Source of the DNA: Struthidea cinerea
Taxonomy: Eukaryota; Chordata; Aves; Passeriformes; Corcoracidae
Assembly: GCA_013397865.1 (NCBI GenBank)
Contig: VZTI01003931.1
Coordinates: 744,001 to 808,000 of the forward strand
Direction of reading: 5' to 3'
DNA: 64,000 bases
Numbering within the stretch: the first letter of the stretch is position 1; every line of letters begins with the position of its first letter. Of this stretch, positions 26,836-40,245 are shown piece after piece. The notes below the pieces were generated by a model that was not told the DNA's origin, made no database searches, and saw only the letters and a program-made list of their open reading frames with translations. The translations under genes and the position numbers were made by a program.

Positions 26836-26869
26836 TTAACAATGTTAACATTTTAACAATGTTAACAAT
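26836..26869 (+). repeat. 17-bp tandem duplication
   Basis: Two adjacent 17-base units (26836-26852 and 26853-26869) differ at one position. Each contains the palindrome GTTAAC. A third, partial match follows near 26881. It may be simple slippage; the GTTAAC cores resemble HNF1 half-sites, but the spacing is not canonical. Confidence 0.85.
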
Positions 26870-29071
26870 TTCTGTTACGGTTTTAACAAAAATCTCACTG
26901 TACCTGATGTTCTCTCTATGTACTGAATTCCCAGTGTCAAATGATCATCCAGGAACCTCAATATTGTTTAATCTGGGGGAAAAAAAAAAAGAAGGAAGAG
27001 AATATTTCCACCGTTTGACACTGTGATGAAAAACTTGGAAACAGAAAACAAATCTTGCCACTGCCTTAAAAAGTAGTCAAGATTGACTGTATAAATCTAG
27101 TTATTTGGGGGCTGGGAACCATAAAATGTACTTTACTGTTTTTAACTTTTTAGATAGCCTGGAATAATTGATCCTCCTCTGAGCAATGTGGATTTTCTTC
27201 TGCCTCTAGCATCATTCATGTAAGATTCACAACTCCCTCCTTGTGTTTTCTATACAGTGATTGTTTCCCTGTTCTTGTTTCCAAGGTCAAGAAGATTACT
27301 TGTCTAGGGCTTCCAGTTAGCCTAATGAAGTGGCTGAAGCTGGCCTTTGGAGGAAGGAGAAGTCGATATTTTTTTTTACACAGATGGTTAATTTTAAGAA
27401 AAAAAAAATTGTTAAAGTCTTTCAAATATATTGAATGTTAAATTAGATTCAAAGCAGATGGAACTGTATAAGTGAAGTATTCAAAGTTAGGCTACATGCT
27501 TTTTTCGCCCCTAAAAATTTATGTGAACAATAATGTGGTTTGTACCTAGACTTACACAGGGCATGAAACCAGCCTCATTAAAATCATTAGAAGCCTCTTC
27601 ACTTCAATGGAACCAGGATTCAATCCAGAAAGTTTTACTTTTCCAGCTTTACAGCATTAGAGCATTCAATTAGAACACATCCTGTATGCAGAAGGATGTA
27701 AGTATAAAATCAGGGGAGGCCATCCTATAGCACTGCACCAGGCCATGTTTAATACCCACTAGACTTGCTCTAGCCCCCAATGACTGATTAGTTTTCATTG
27801 ACTTCTCTTGATCAGAATCACACTGAAAGAAGTCCAATTAATTCCTTTAAAGAGTCAGTAGTGAATGCATATGGGACACATAGCTATTCATTATCTGAGC
27901 TATTGTTCCTAATTATCTCCCATTCCCATCCATCTTTTTAAAAGGATGCTGCAGCCACATCATTTTAGTGTTCAAACACTAAAACACTCGCCATTTTCAC
28001 TGCTTGAATATTCTTAACTTTTAACAATGAAAACTGGAAAATTTGCCTATAATTACTGGGCTTCATTATGTCATTGATGGGCTGCATCTCTGACTTGTGC
28101 CAGAATGTAGCGTAGCTCCCAAATCCAGGCAAATGGAATTCAATTACACGTTGGAGGTGAGCAGAGGAGAGTTTAGAAAACAGGTTGTGGGTAATAAAAA
28201 ATATAATAAAGGACAAAGTGGAGACAAGTATTTTGTGCAGGAGATGAACTGCCTGCAGACCACAGATTGGTGTTAAATCCTGAACTTTAGTGAGCGGGTG
28301 ATGAGCTGGGTTCATCTAACACCAACAAACATGATATAGCTACAGGGTATTTCACCCTGGTTAAATACCAGATGAATTAAAGGCTGTTGCCAGCAGCTGT
28401 GATGAATGTCACTGGGATGCTGTCTGATTGCTCTCTGGGTCTTATGAGTGAAGTATGTCGGCTCCTTCTTTGTTAAGGTCAGCATGTATTTCTAATGGTT
28501 CATCTGCAGGGCTTCACTGAAGGCACCAGTGAGAACACAGGTGCTGGAAAATGTCTCTTTCATGCAGCACAGACTGAAACAAGTGGGACTGAACAGTGTC
28601 AGGAGGAACTTTTGCATCAACATGTTTGCAGTGTAGAAACAAAACTCACAGATCAGGACATAAAGTGACAGGCATTTGTGGATGGGATGAACTTACTGAC
28701 AAAGAAGAGGGTATTTTATTTAACTTGCACAAGCAAATAATTTGCCTTGAGTTACCTGCTCAGAGAGACTTGCACAATTTTTATATAAAGGTGTCATCTC
28801 TATGTCATCCTTGTCAAAGGACCAGAAGGAAAACTGAAGGAGCCCAAGGCAAAGATGCCTGAGTTATATATCACAGCTCCAAATGTCTCCATGCCACATG
28901 TTGATCTGAACCTAAGTGGCATCAAAGGTGCCAAAGAGTGACATGAATGTTTCCATTCCCACCATATGAGCTGATTTGAACGGTTTTGAACTAAAGCTCA
29001 AAGGTTTTTTTATTTCACTGTATAAAAATCCTACAATTTTAAGAAAAATCCTGCTATTTTGAGAAAAAAAA
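26870..29071. other. Unique DNA, no gene seen; A11 at 26980
   Basis: Contains an A11 run (26980-26990). Frames up to 116 codons (27965-28315, minus) have no recognisable product. Confidence 0.5.
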
Positions 29072-29604
29072 TTGCTGCACCTCAAATCCTGTGTTCAGTT
29101 TTGGGTCCGTCACTACGAAAAAGATATTGAGGGGCTGGAGTGTGTCCAGAGAAAGGCAACAGAACTGGTGAAGGGTCTGGAGTACAAATTTGATTAGGAG
29201 CAGCTGAGGGAGCTAGGGTTGTTCAGCCCAGAGAAAAGGAGGCTCAGGGGTGACCTTATTGCTCTCTACAACTACCTGGAAGGAGGTTGTAGCCAGGTGG
29301 GGGTCAATCTCCTCTACCAAGTAACAAGTGACATGACAAGAGGAAATGTCCTCAAATTGTGACAGGGGAAGTTTAGATTGGATAGTAAGAAAAATTTCTT
29401 CACTGAAAGGGTTGCCAAGCATTGGAACAGGCTGCCCAGGAAATGGTGGAGTTGCCATCCCTGGGGGTATTTAAAAGATGTGTAGATGTGACACTTGGGG
29501 ATATCTGGACACTTGGTTTAGTGGTGGACTTGGCAGTGCTGGGTTGGCAGTTGAATTTCATGATGTTTTCCAACCTAAATAATTCTATGACTTCATGATT
29601 CTCA
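29072..29604 (+). mobile_element. CR1 LINE, 5'-truncated 3' end
   Basis: The sequence follows the CR1 3' region closely: the TGTGTTCAGTTTTGGGTCC segment, the GTTCAGCCCAGAGAAAAGGA segment, the TGACCTTATTGCTCTCTACA segment, the GGAACAGGCTGCCCAGG segment, and a terminal CCAACCTAAATAATTCTATGA tail close to the CR1 ATTCTATG terminus. CR1 is the dominant avian non-LTR retrotransposon; it copies by target-primed reverse transcription and is usually 5'-truncated, as here. In-frame stops and small indels show that it is long dead. Confidence 0.93.
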
Positions 29605-29716
29605 TTCTTTCCAACCAAAAAGCTGCCTACGTCAAAGGAAGAAAACATTAACAGAAAAAAGTAGTGGTAGTCCTGTAACCCACTTAAGTTTGAACAAGTT
29701 AAAGGGAGGAAACTGG

Positions 29717-29764
29717 GCTTGATCACAGAGGTCTTTTCCAACCTTAAAATTCTATGATTCTATG
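29717..29764 (+). mobile_element. Second, very short CR1 3' tail
   Basis: It contains the CR1 terminal motifs GAGGTCTTTTCCAACCTTAA and two exact ATTCTATG units (29749-29764). It lies 112 bases after the end of the preceding CR1, with unrelated sequence between, so it is probably a separate, severely 5'-truncated insertion. An alternative is one element split by an insertion near its end. Confidence 0.75.
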
Positions 29765-32700
29765 TTTAAAAAAAATCTCAAAATGAGAAAGGACCAATGT
29801 TTGCCTGTTTTCAAGGCTTGCAAGGTCTCAAGAGTTTTGGGTTTTGAGACAGTGATTCAGACAAGGGGTTATGAGCTTTTTAACACTCCTTGTCCTCTTT
29901 GGATGATTACCTAAATTAACCTCAGTGCTTCCATTCCTCTTCTTTTGTACAGAATGAAGTGAAGGCTGCCTTTCACAGTAATGTGAAATTTCAGGTCGTC
30001 CACTTTCCCACCCATTCTCAGCTCTTCCTCCTTCAGTCTGTATCTACATAATACTGTCAGAGGAATAATTCCTAAATTTTTGTCATGATCAAGAGTTGCA
30101 TAACAAAATAGGCACTTTACTGCTTCTTATTTTTCCTCAATGAACAAATAGCTAGATGTGCTCCTGCCCTGGGAACTTCCATGCACTTCTTTAAAAAATA
30201 TTTTTAAAGAACATTTGATCATTACAACCATGCCACTTGACTTGGTTTTGGGTGCTTCTCATGCAGAACTGTTTCCATGAAAATTTACAGTCCTGGTGAG
30301 CTTCTTGCCCTGCTTCTACAGCCATACGGGCCAGAACTGGGGCTGACAGTCGCTGCAGCAACTGCCCTGATTCCCAATCACACCAGTTTCTCCTTGCTGT
30401 AAGGCTGGCAGTGACTGAATGCAACAGAAAGCACCAAGCTGGTTCCTTACCAGTAAAGGCTGGTAACAGTCCAGTAGATCTGGGTGGGACTGACTCAGCT
30501 ACCTTTAAAACCAGGTTGTGGTGAAGTGAAAGAATAATGCTGTGTTACAGGACTTGGCCTTTCATTTAATTCTCTCCATTAAACTGCTCATTTACACTTT
30601 GAAGAATATTGATCCTGAATGCTGAAAGAAAATTACTAAGTACACATTTTTCTTGATCTTCACAGCACATAATTGTTCTATTTCTTTTTCACAGATGTAG
30701 GACAGTACTGACTTCAATTACTTTCCTTCATACCTCTCTCTCAATCTTCCCCTATTCTTTCCCTTTTATTCTCTTACCAGGAGAGGTGGGCTGGCACTCA
30801 TAAACTGAAATGAGATCCAGGGGAGCTGATGTATAAGGAAGGACTTCTGTCTGTCACTTACAAATGAAGATGTAAACTCCAGCCAAAGAGCAGAATAGTT
30901 GTTTGGCTCAACAGTGTCTTAAATCACTGTAAATAAATCCATTAGAGCCCATCTCTCAAAAGGTCGCAAACTTTTGCTGTATCCTTTCTTTTCTTAACAA
31001 CTTCACTGCCTTCAGTGACGGTTCATGAGTTATGCTACTTTCAATTTTTGTTACTTAGTAAAGGTCATCACTAACAGAAAATGCAACCAATTTTTACTTT
31101 AAATGCTTGTCTGGTTATGACAAGGAATTCCCTTTAGTAGTTTCTATGAGTTTGGAAACATCTGATTTCTTTTGCAGTATGTAAAATGTGCTTTTCTAGT
31201 GGGCTCTAATAGCACACTGAGAACCACAGCAGTGCCAAGGCTCATGATTTCACAAGTGGTCTCTAATTTTTGATGACTAAATTTTTGCATGGAAATGGAG
31301 ATTGGTTTCTCAAAGCCGTTCATGCGCTGTAGTTCTGAGAAGAGCCATGAGCTACACAAATCCTGTAGTCTGCCATGTTCCGCTTTCAGCGCAGCTATCC
31401 ACCCAGAATGAAGCCCTCAGCCTACACACATATAGCAAGTATGTTATTAATACACATGCTTGAGGACAAGGCTGCTTGGGTCAGGAGTAGCATTCATAGC
31501 TTTGCAGAATCAAACTCGCGCTCTGCCAAGCTAAGCACACGCACACACATTTTGCACTGTAGTGTGTTCTCAAAGCAGCACTGTGAAGCGTCTTTGGTGC
31601 CTAAGATGAGGAGACACTCTGAGTTGAGCAAACAAAAGAACAGCACATGAGGCTAACTATGGGGCTTTAACAAGTACCTGAAATTATTTGGAAAGAGGGT
31701 GTATATGGGGTTTGTGAGCTACCAGAGATTTCTTATAAAATGACCCAATGTAAGAAATTCCAGGCTTGTTCTCCTCCTGTACGATTTATTTTGTACAAAA
31801 ATATCCTTGCATGAAAAGCAAGCCAATGTTACAGTGTAAAACTTGCAACTGATTTCCATCATGCTAGCTATTCATATACCTTTATTCCTTTGTTCTCAAA
31901 GTGCAAAAAAAAAAAAAAAAAGAAAAGGAATTATGGAAGGAAAATAAAAGGTGAAGGAGAGGAACAATGAATTCCTGTACTATGCAAGTATCTACAAGTA
32001 TAAAAGCTTTGAATTGGATAACATCACAGTGGAATCTAAAGTTAAACCATGTAAAAAAGTCCTGAGTAAGCAACAGAGAGTACTCTTGCTTTCACACAAG
32101 ATTACTCACTGGACTCTTTGGAATCAAATGGTGGAAGATTAAGCTTTTCTGAGTCAGGAACCTACAGGAGTTATTTTGTCATATGTTACATTATGTCATG
32201 CCATAGACAGAAGCGAAAGCACAAACATGGAAGAGTAATGAAAAAACATTGGCACTGCAAAGCAGCATAGTGCTGATGCAAGAGGCTTGAAAACCTTTGA
32301 ACTGATGAAAGCAAAGAGAGGGAAATTTCTTTCTGCCTTGAACACTCCCCTCACACTTTACTATGACCTCACTGTCTGATGGTTGTCTCTTCCTGAAAGC
32401 AGTCTGTGAAAATGGGGATGGGATGTGAAACACATGAAAACAACAGTAAAAATACAAAAGATACAGGATTGGATTTTGCACTGTATCCATTGTTGGTTTG
32501 ATTTTATCCCTCTGAAGCTATTATAAAACCTTCAATATTTCAGCAGAGCAAAGCTATAACAGGACTGTGCCCTTCCAAAAATTTGATTCTTAAAAGAAAT
32601 GCAACTTAAAGACTTCCAGGACAGTAGGAGTCCCCAGTCAAAGAGCAAGGAAAAACAGCATCTTTCCTTATTTCAAGTGAGGAACTTTAATTTTCTTACT

Positions 32701-35085
32701 TCTGAAGAGGAACTAGCTCTCTGAAGTATGTAATGCTAGTGAATCAGCACATTTGCTAGACAAGGCAAAAAAGAGGACCTTTGCCTTTGCTGTTTGACTC
32801 TAAATTCTTGAGACAATTAGTGCAGCTTGCTCTTTGTATAGAGAAAGTGTGGCCAGGAGGGAAAAAGACTTCCTCTCCTGAGGACACCTGTTCTAAGAAG
32901 CTCTGATAAATTGAATATGCATAGCACAGAAGAGGCACTTGCAAAGTGTTAAGTAAATCACCTAACAAGTAACAAGGGAAGTGGGAAGAGGAAGAACGGA
33001 AGGATACAAGACAGACAGACTATTGGATAAATTAAAGCATACACAGAATACCACAATGAATATGGACAGCAATACTTGAGCTATTTGATTTTTTCCCAAT
33101 AGAAGAATGCATTTCTTTCACAGTTTCCACAGGCAAGCAGTGACTTTCATTAATTTTTCCACCTTTCCAACTCCGTAGATTAAAATGAGAAAATGCTCCA
33201 TGTTAGCCTTACAGTTAATTTTTATTTTAACATCAGATAACTTCATTTCAAATCCAAAACTTTTACATTTCCCACTTACTCAAATTCATGACTTTTCAGA
33301 ATATGTTCCTTAACAGTATCTCATTCTGATTATCTTGCATCCATGCAGGAATCATTCTAGAATGGCAAGATTTTCAGCTAAATAAAAATTCAACTTGCCG
33401 AACAACTCAAATATCTTTCTTCTGACAGCTGCATTTGGTGCCCAAGACCTATGGAAAACATAACACAGCCTAGATTTATTGTATTATCACAAAATTTTAA
33501 GCATACCTCCCTGATTTTGTGACTGATAAGATTGCATGCTGAAATAAGATTTGAGCAGAATTAAATACAAGATTGCTGAAAATACAGTCAAATCTCATGT
33601 CTAACAGCTTGCCATCACCTGAAAGGAGAGATCTGCTTCCCTCTTGCTCTACCCCTACCAGCACTTTCCAATGTCATATCACTTCTTCCAGCCTTACACT
33701 TCCACTCTATGGCAGCAGCTCTGGAGCAAACTCAGCACTAAATTGTTCATACTTTTGCTGCATAATGATCTATTGGTTCAGCAAGTTCAACCACTGCAGT
33801 ACAGGATCAGGAGAGAAGCAGAGGTGGTGCAGGGTGGAAAGGGTGCCAATAGGTCGGCTTCAGTCTTATTACAGAGCTTAAAAATTAGGTGTCCTTTTCA
33901 GGCTCTTGCTATCTTTAACACGTGTCTTTAACATATATTTTTGCTATCTTTAATTGCTAAGAGAGAACTTAGCCCTAGAGATTATTTTTCGTTTGTCCAA
34001 TGTACTCAACACCTTCACCTCCCACTTGTCTCAGTGGGAGCAGAGGGAAGTCAGTCCTGATGGGATCTCTGAGATCCCATGCACAAAATGTCTCTCCTGA
34101 CAGCTAACAAGAAAGCCACTGACAGAAGTTCACTGCTCAGTACCTTCTCAGCCCATCTACATGTTATTTGTCCCACAGTTATATACGTGTCACATTTACT
34201 TCTTTAAAAAAATAATACCTGTGGTCATTTCAGGCATAGATATGATGGCTTTTTGTTGGTAACATGTTTGTACTTTGCTAGAGGAACCTCTGCCCAACCG
34301 AGGCGTATTGTCGACTTCTCTTACGAACAGCAGGTAGACCAAACTTTTCACACATAACACCTATATTTAGCACCAAATTGACATGGAGGACTACATGACA
34401 GCAGGATGGCTCTAGAAACTTTTGCTGGTAAAGCAGTGTGTAGCACAGAGTTGGTTAGAGGTGTGATTTTCATGCAGCATCGCTAACGTCAGCAAGAGTG
34501 CTAGCATGGACACACGCTAGCTAAAAAAGTACTTCTTGACTGTAAAAGCTTATTTCATTCAGGGAACTGACGCAAGATATAGCAAAAAGAAGTGTTTCGC
34601 TAGTAGAAGTTGGAGTGGACATCAATAATGATCTAAACCAAGTGGATGCACAGCTGTGATCACATTGTATCACAGAGGTACCTGTTCACTGGCTCATCCC
34701 ACAGGGGAAAGGAGAGGAGGGACAAAGCATTGTTAGCTGCCAAAGCTGCTCCTGGTCAAAGCTGCATTTTCCAGAGGGGAAGGCAAAGGTAGGACTATGC
34801 CAGAACCAGGTTTATGAGAAAGGTTGGTGTCTTATGCATCAGGTTTGGTGTCTTGCCTTTACCAGAACTCCACAGAGCTCAGGTAGTAGAGCACTTGTGA
34901 AAATTTTAAATGCTAAAATTGGAATATTTTGTGGCAAGTTTTAGGCACCCATGCTAAATATATATGTTCTGAATAGCTAGATTCCTGAGTCTGTCCACAC
35001 AGAGACAGTCTGAGACACTTAAAGTATCTTCATGACATCTCAAGAAATAATTAAGATGAATAGGATGAAGGCTGCATCCTACTCC
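29765..35085. other. Unique AT-rich DNA, no gene seen; A17 at 31905
   Basis: Over 5 kb without a recognisable gene, transposon or RNA. An A17 run sits at 31905-31921, and a small A/T palindrome (9-bp arms) near 30190. Frames of 60-102 codons lie on both strands and none has a recognisable product. Confidence 0.5.
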
Positions 35086-35164
35086 GTGTGTGTGTGTGTG
35101 TGTGTGTGTCAGAGAGAGAGGGGGCAGGGAGGGAGAGAGAGAGTGAGAGAAGGGAGGAGGGACA
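35086..35164 (+). repeat. Compound (GT)12 - AG-rich microsatellite
   Basis: Twelve perfect GT units (35086-35109) are followed by a purine-only AG/GGGA tract to about 35164. The GT part can adopt Z-DNA, and the purine:pyrimidine part can form triplex DNA. Length variation between individuals is expected. Confidence 0.95.
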
Positions 35165-36040
35165 GATCCTTTTCCTCATAAGTGTGAAGGAAAGCTACCA
35201 ACATACCACTTCACATAAACATCACGTTAAGCCCTACTGCTGTCAGGGCTAATTGAAATTTACAGGATTGGTACTGAGAGTATTAACCCAGGAACTGTCA
35301 AACTTCGTTATTTCCAGTGGAGTCTGACAGCCTTGTCTTAACATTAAGAAGTGTCAGTCTCTTTTCCCTTGATGACAAAGAAATAACATCTGCATTTCCC
35401 CACCCAGGAAGGCTAAAAGGGCATGAAAACTAGTGTTACGGTCAGTATTTCAGTGTACTCAGGATCATGATGGTCCAGTCATATCTGTTGTCACAAACAC
35501 AAAAGAAAAAACAAAAAAAGGTAATTCTGTTTACTTTATATTTTTACCTTTATCATTCCCTGTTGAGCCAAACGAATACTACGATTTCCCCTTAGCAGAA
35601 AGAGTGCTACAGTTAACACTTTTGCTTAAATGAATATCTAGAAAAGTCCTTTCTTCCTTTGTTTACTACTGACTGAAAGGACGGAGCGTAGCAAAAGGCA
35701 GACAGAGAAAAGCAGCTTTTTGTCTTCAGAGATCTGTGTTCAGCTAAAAGCTTTGGCATGATGTAGAGGATGTACCCAGTACAAGCCTCTTTTATTGTAT
35801 CAGGTTCTAAAATGCTGTCTACAGGGATGAATTTAATGCCTTAAAAAAAAAGAATAAAACCCCTGTATTAACATGAGCCTATTACAATGTTCCACACACA
35901 GATCTTTAACCACACTCTATTAAAGGCACTACTGATCTTTTCACCAGCATCATTGATAACCCTGCCTTACTGAGATGTTTATAGGGACAGATGTCCTTTG
36001 GTAAAAAATGAATATATAGTGAATATATATCTATATAAGC
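35165..36040. other. Unique AT-rich DNA, no gene seen
   Basis: Nothing recognised beyond a short run of A (about 35842-35850) and a TATA-rich patch near 36010-36040. Confidence 0.5.
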
Positions 36041-36195
36041 GAAAACCAAAATAAAACAAAAACACCCACGAAACAAAACCAAAATATCTCCCTCTATGAA
36101 AAACCCCAAACAAACAAACAAAACCACAAGCACTCGTCTCCGAAACAAAACAACCAACAACCACCCCCTCTCAACCCTCCCCTTCAACTACTCAA
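36041..36195. repeat. G-poor, A/C-rich strand-asymmetric tract
   Basis: About 155 bases contain only around six G on the plus strand, against abundant A and C, with partial CAAA/AAAC periodicity at 36107-36122. Such skew fits decayed (CAAA)n or (CCA)n low-complexity DNA. The minus-strand complement gives frames of 61-93 codons rich in V, L and F, which are composition artefacts. Confidence 0.8.
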
Positions 36196-38260
36196 ATTCA
36201 AGAACTTGCAAGCTAATTTTCTGACATTCCACTTGAAATTACACTGGCAGTGAGCAGCTCTAGGTGGACATAATAAGTTTTCTGGGGCCAGCATGGATGG
36301 AGAAATATATCTTCCCCAGAAATAAATAACTGGAGGTAGCTTTATATATGCAACTACCTTTATAACAGTTACCACAACTTCTTGCTACAGGAGTGAAGAA
36401 AATTTATCTAAAATGAAAGAAGTAGCAGCTGTATTTTTTCAGTTCAAATTCAAGTGCTAAGATTTTGCTTCTAAAAGCCCATGCACAGATCTGACCCACA
36501 GGACAGCCTTTTGAAAAAACAAGATTCCACTTCTCACCAGTAGTGCAGGCCACACAGAAAGCCAGAGAATGCAGCAGTATACATAGCAACAGTGCAAACC
36601 AGTTAAGCCAAAACAAAGCAAAAAGTATCAAATCTGAGCAAATTGCCCTCCACAAACAGTCTGAGACAAGCAGCTCCATCACACATGCTTCCTTCTCTCA
36701 CTTTCCCTCCTGTAGTTGCTTATCTCCTCTTTTCCCTAATGCCAAGTTGCAGTTGAGTGTGTGAACCCAAAAACAGTGGAGGATTTTGACTTAGCCTAGT
36801 GGAGTCAGAGCTGGTTCCAGCAAGCAATGCTTATCTGTAACTGGGCCACCATGACATGGCACCCACAAGAGAAGAGGGAACCCAAAGACTTGGGACTATT
36901 GTTTTGCACAAAACTTCCAGAATGAACATTACCACCTACAGCTTTAGGAAACACAGACATTTCCAATGGGTCTGTTTATACATGTGTAGAAAACATTAAA
37001 AATCTGTGGATCAAATTACCACCACTCCATCAGACTACCTGAGACAATTCCTGGCTGTGAGCTATTCATTTTTATTGTTGCTATGTTCAATGCTCCCCAG
37101 TTCATTAAGGTATTAACTTCAATGTACACAGGCTAGCATCTATTCTCACATTCAATTGTTAAGTGGCTAAAAGAATTAAAATCTTTTCTGTGATCATAAG
37201 TACAACAGATCTCACATCTCTTCTCATCAACGTTCAGAACTGGCATACTCAAATACTCAAAAAAGTTTCTGAACAAAAAAATGGATAGGGATTCAATGAT
37301 GACAAAAGACCATAAGTAGTTTGATGAAGCTGAGAGGAAGAACATACTTCTTGCTTCTCTTCCATCTCAGTTCTTTCGGCTCCAATAAAAGTACAAAAGC
37401 AAAGGTCAGTGATCATCATTCTAGCTCCTATTGACATAAACTCTCTATAACTACAAGAGTAGTTGATGAAATCCTAAGTAAAGTCAGTGATTAGAATCAC
37501 AGAAACAACCATGACACTCACCTAATCCATTTATCCTGCTTAACTGCAGAGAGGCAATATTCAGAATACAGGAAACAACCTATTTGACATTCAGGTCCTT
37601 GTTACTGGAGAAACCATGAAAAGAGAGAATTAAAGTGGAAGTCTATTTAAAAAATGCACAGTACAGGAGAGTTCCACTCTATGAGGATAAATGGAACATT
37701 CATTTACATTGGAAGATATTAAAAAAAAATGTGAGGAATTTTTTTCCGCTCAAGTTCTAGCTGGACTGTAAAACTGTCACGGGAAGTCAAGAAACCAAGA
37801 ACACAAGAAGATGAAACAGTGGATTGGACTTCATTATACAGACATCAAGAGAATCCATATATACCATAACCAACCATGAAATTCCTGAAAGGATGCTAAA
37901 CCTGGTTCACTAGAACTTAATTATTAGAGAATAACATACACCTTAGTGTCATTCATTGTCAGGTACCGGATGTTGTGCTCTGACTGTGGGTCTGATCTAG
38001 TAAAGCGATTTTCATATTTCTTATTTGGCTGAAAAACTCAAGCTCATTCACACATTTTCTCATATGTGTATCCTTTTGATAATCATAAAGTAATTTACAG
38101 CATTTGAAAACCATCCATAAGTGAGGCTTTACTGGCATGTACCTAATCCCACCTTTGGCATCTGTTGCAAACATTTTCCAGGACATGAACAATTAATAGT
38201 ATAATTACAGTTTTCATATTGGCTAATAGCTTTAATTCTGGGCAGTCATTTATATTGTAG
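36196..38260. other. Unique AT-rich DNA, no gene seen
   Basis: Frames up to 92 codons (36404-36682, minus) have no recognisable product. No repeat family was confidently recognised. Confidence 0.5.
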
Positions 38261-38290
38261 ATTTAGCAGCATTTAGCAGTATTTAGCCTT
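38261..38290 (+). repeat. Three tandem 10-mers (ATTTAGC...)
   Basis: Three consecutive 10-base units begin with ATTTAGC: two nearly identical (ATTTAGCAGC and ATTTAGCAGT) and a third that diverges at its end (ATTTAGCCTT). The 10-base period equals one helical turn. Confidence 0.8.
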
Positions 38291-39689
38291 GAAACAGAGT
38301 CCAGTGTTATAAATATTAGCTAATAATTAATAGCTGTTTTGTTTATTGCAAAGTAGAGTTTAATAAACAAAAACAGTAAAAAAAGCAAAAAACATGATCA
38401 AACAGCATTTTCTGAGTATCTTCCAGTAGCTCTGTAATGGTTACCTATCATCATCTTCTCCTGTTTATACAAATTATATCAATGCATATACCACAGTGAA
38501 TGCTGATACATCAGGAAGTTATAGAAAAAAAACCCCACATGTTTAGGCTGGCAAATTCATTTTGTGAAAAACAAGAAGTCCAGGCAGAAGATGAAGACTA
38601 TTTTCACTTGAAACAACAGAACAATTGGTTTGGAAAACAGAGCTTAATGTGTGAGCTGGCAGCTATCCAAGTATCCCAGAAAGATATTCATTTTCTTTGC
38701 TCAGATGCTTCTCAGTCTCTTCCTGAACTCCTGGTTTATTGTAACAGTCAAAAGCTGCACAATCTAACCTCTCACCAGGTTTGGTGATCCTTTGAAGGAA
38801 ACAATTTTCACCTGAAGATCTAGAAACAGGGGAATGTGGTTTTGATTCCACAAACTAAAATTCTTAATTGTATGGATAAATTGTCTGTGAGAAATATCTT
38901 TGTGTGGACTGGGGGGTTATTTGTGTACTTCCTTTCGACCCCCCCCACCCTTTAGAATTTTGCTTTCATCCTCTTTCTCTTTTTTTGCCTCATTCAAATG
39001 CCCACATTGCAATGCACTCCTGTTCCCTGACACTCGGTAAGAATTCAGGAAAAACACTGTTGATATTTTTCCTTAGCAGAGGACATGATGGATTTCCTAA
39101 TGGCTATTCCTATGATGTATACTTTTAAAAATTTGTATATTATTGACATTCTGAAATATTGCTATTTGTTATACACAAACTCGTCCATTTGCTGTTCACA
39201 CTTCAGCGTCCAATACTGCACTGATTTTTGTCCTCTCCTGAAAGCCATTCATTAAGTTGAAAAATTGACAGACATCTTCATTCCTGTGCAGCTAAACTCA
39301 CAGGGAATCACTTGCCAATAAAAGTAGAAAAATAACTGCTTAAAAGTGTCAAAGATGCTAATTGAATTCCAGTTAACTTGGCCTGGCTGAAAGCCAGCAT
39401 ATCTGGTAAGGCACTGACAAAGAGCAAAGATCTATCTGCTGCTTATATACTGTGTATGTTTTTCCAAATGACAAAAAAATTGTTTGGAAGAGGAGCAGTA
39501 GCAATGTGTGCTAAGCAATTTTTTCTCCTATTACTTTGCCTAATGTGTTATTGTCTTATGGTTAACTCGTTATTATCATTCAATGACCATGATTTAAAAG
39601 GAAAGAATGAGTAGAAAATTATGCACATGATAAGCAAGAACTTCTTTAAGTACTATTTCCAGTTTCATACCTAAAAAAATGACAGAGCA
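38291..39689. other. Unique AT-rich DNA, no gene seen
   Basis: Frames up to 95 codons (38500-38787, plus) have no recognisable product. No transposon was recognised. Confidence 0.5.
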
Positions 39690-40245
39690 AAGTTAAGAAA
39701 GTATGGAGAACAGCAAACAAAATAATTAAGTAGAGAGAGCTCCTCCTTTGTGAGAGACTGAACTGGATGGAACTCCAAGTTGGACAGCAGATGGCTGAGG
39801 ACTGGCAGACCGGTTTGGAAGCTCATGATGGCAATGGACAAGGTGAGTGGTTACGCAGCAAGTTCCAAACTATTTGAACAAGGGGTTACACAACAAATAG
39901 GAGAGCCATCTAGAAATTATTTTTTAAGTAGTTAGTTTGGTTTTAAACAACAGGAATGAACCTCTGGAATATATTGCCACAAGCAGTCGTAGATGCAGAA
40001 GATATCATCAAGTTAAAAGAGGTCTGAATAAATACATGGACAGTAGATCCATAAGCAGACACTAACATTAATAGGCAGTGATGCATTCTCTAACATCCCT
40101 CATCCAGCAGTTGTGGATGGTGGGGAAACAAAAGGAAAGGACTGCAGAGAGTAGCCAGGGTTGCATGCTGCTCCCAAATAGCATCTGCTGCTGTCACTGT
40201 TGAGGAGAATACACTGGATAGGAAAAAGGGATCAAAAATCACCCT
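39690..40245 (+). mobile_element. Old CR1-like LINE 3' remnant
   Basis: A heavily diverged copy that still follows the order of the CR1 3' region. It has a GAGAGACTGAACTGGATGG segment, then GGAATATATTGCCACAAGC, then a block (about 39990-40070) resembling the 'short-lived frame, small rotation, sum of old copies' family ending found in ancient CR1 subfamilies (ATACATGGACAGTAGATCCA), and finally TACACTGGATAGGA near 40212. It lacks the young ATTCTATG tail, consistent with an older subfamily than the copies at 29 and 44 kb. Boundaries are approximate. Confidence 0.65.

Noticed and set aside
26836..26869. GTTAAC tandem as an HNF1 enhancer
   Set aside because: The spacing between half-sites does not match the canonical palindrome. 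Kept only as a tandem repeat.
31905..31921. A17 run as a possible tail of a processed pseudogene
   Set aside because: No recognisable coding body lies upstream, and no flanking direct repeats were seen.
37490..37545. Possible inverted CR1 tail (AGAATCACAGAAAC then CTAATCCATTTATCC)
   Set aside because: Only about 50 bases of loose similarity with no further CR1 landmarks. Could be chance.
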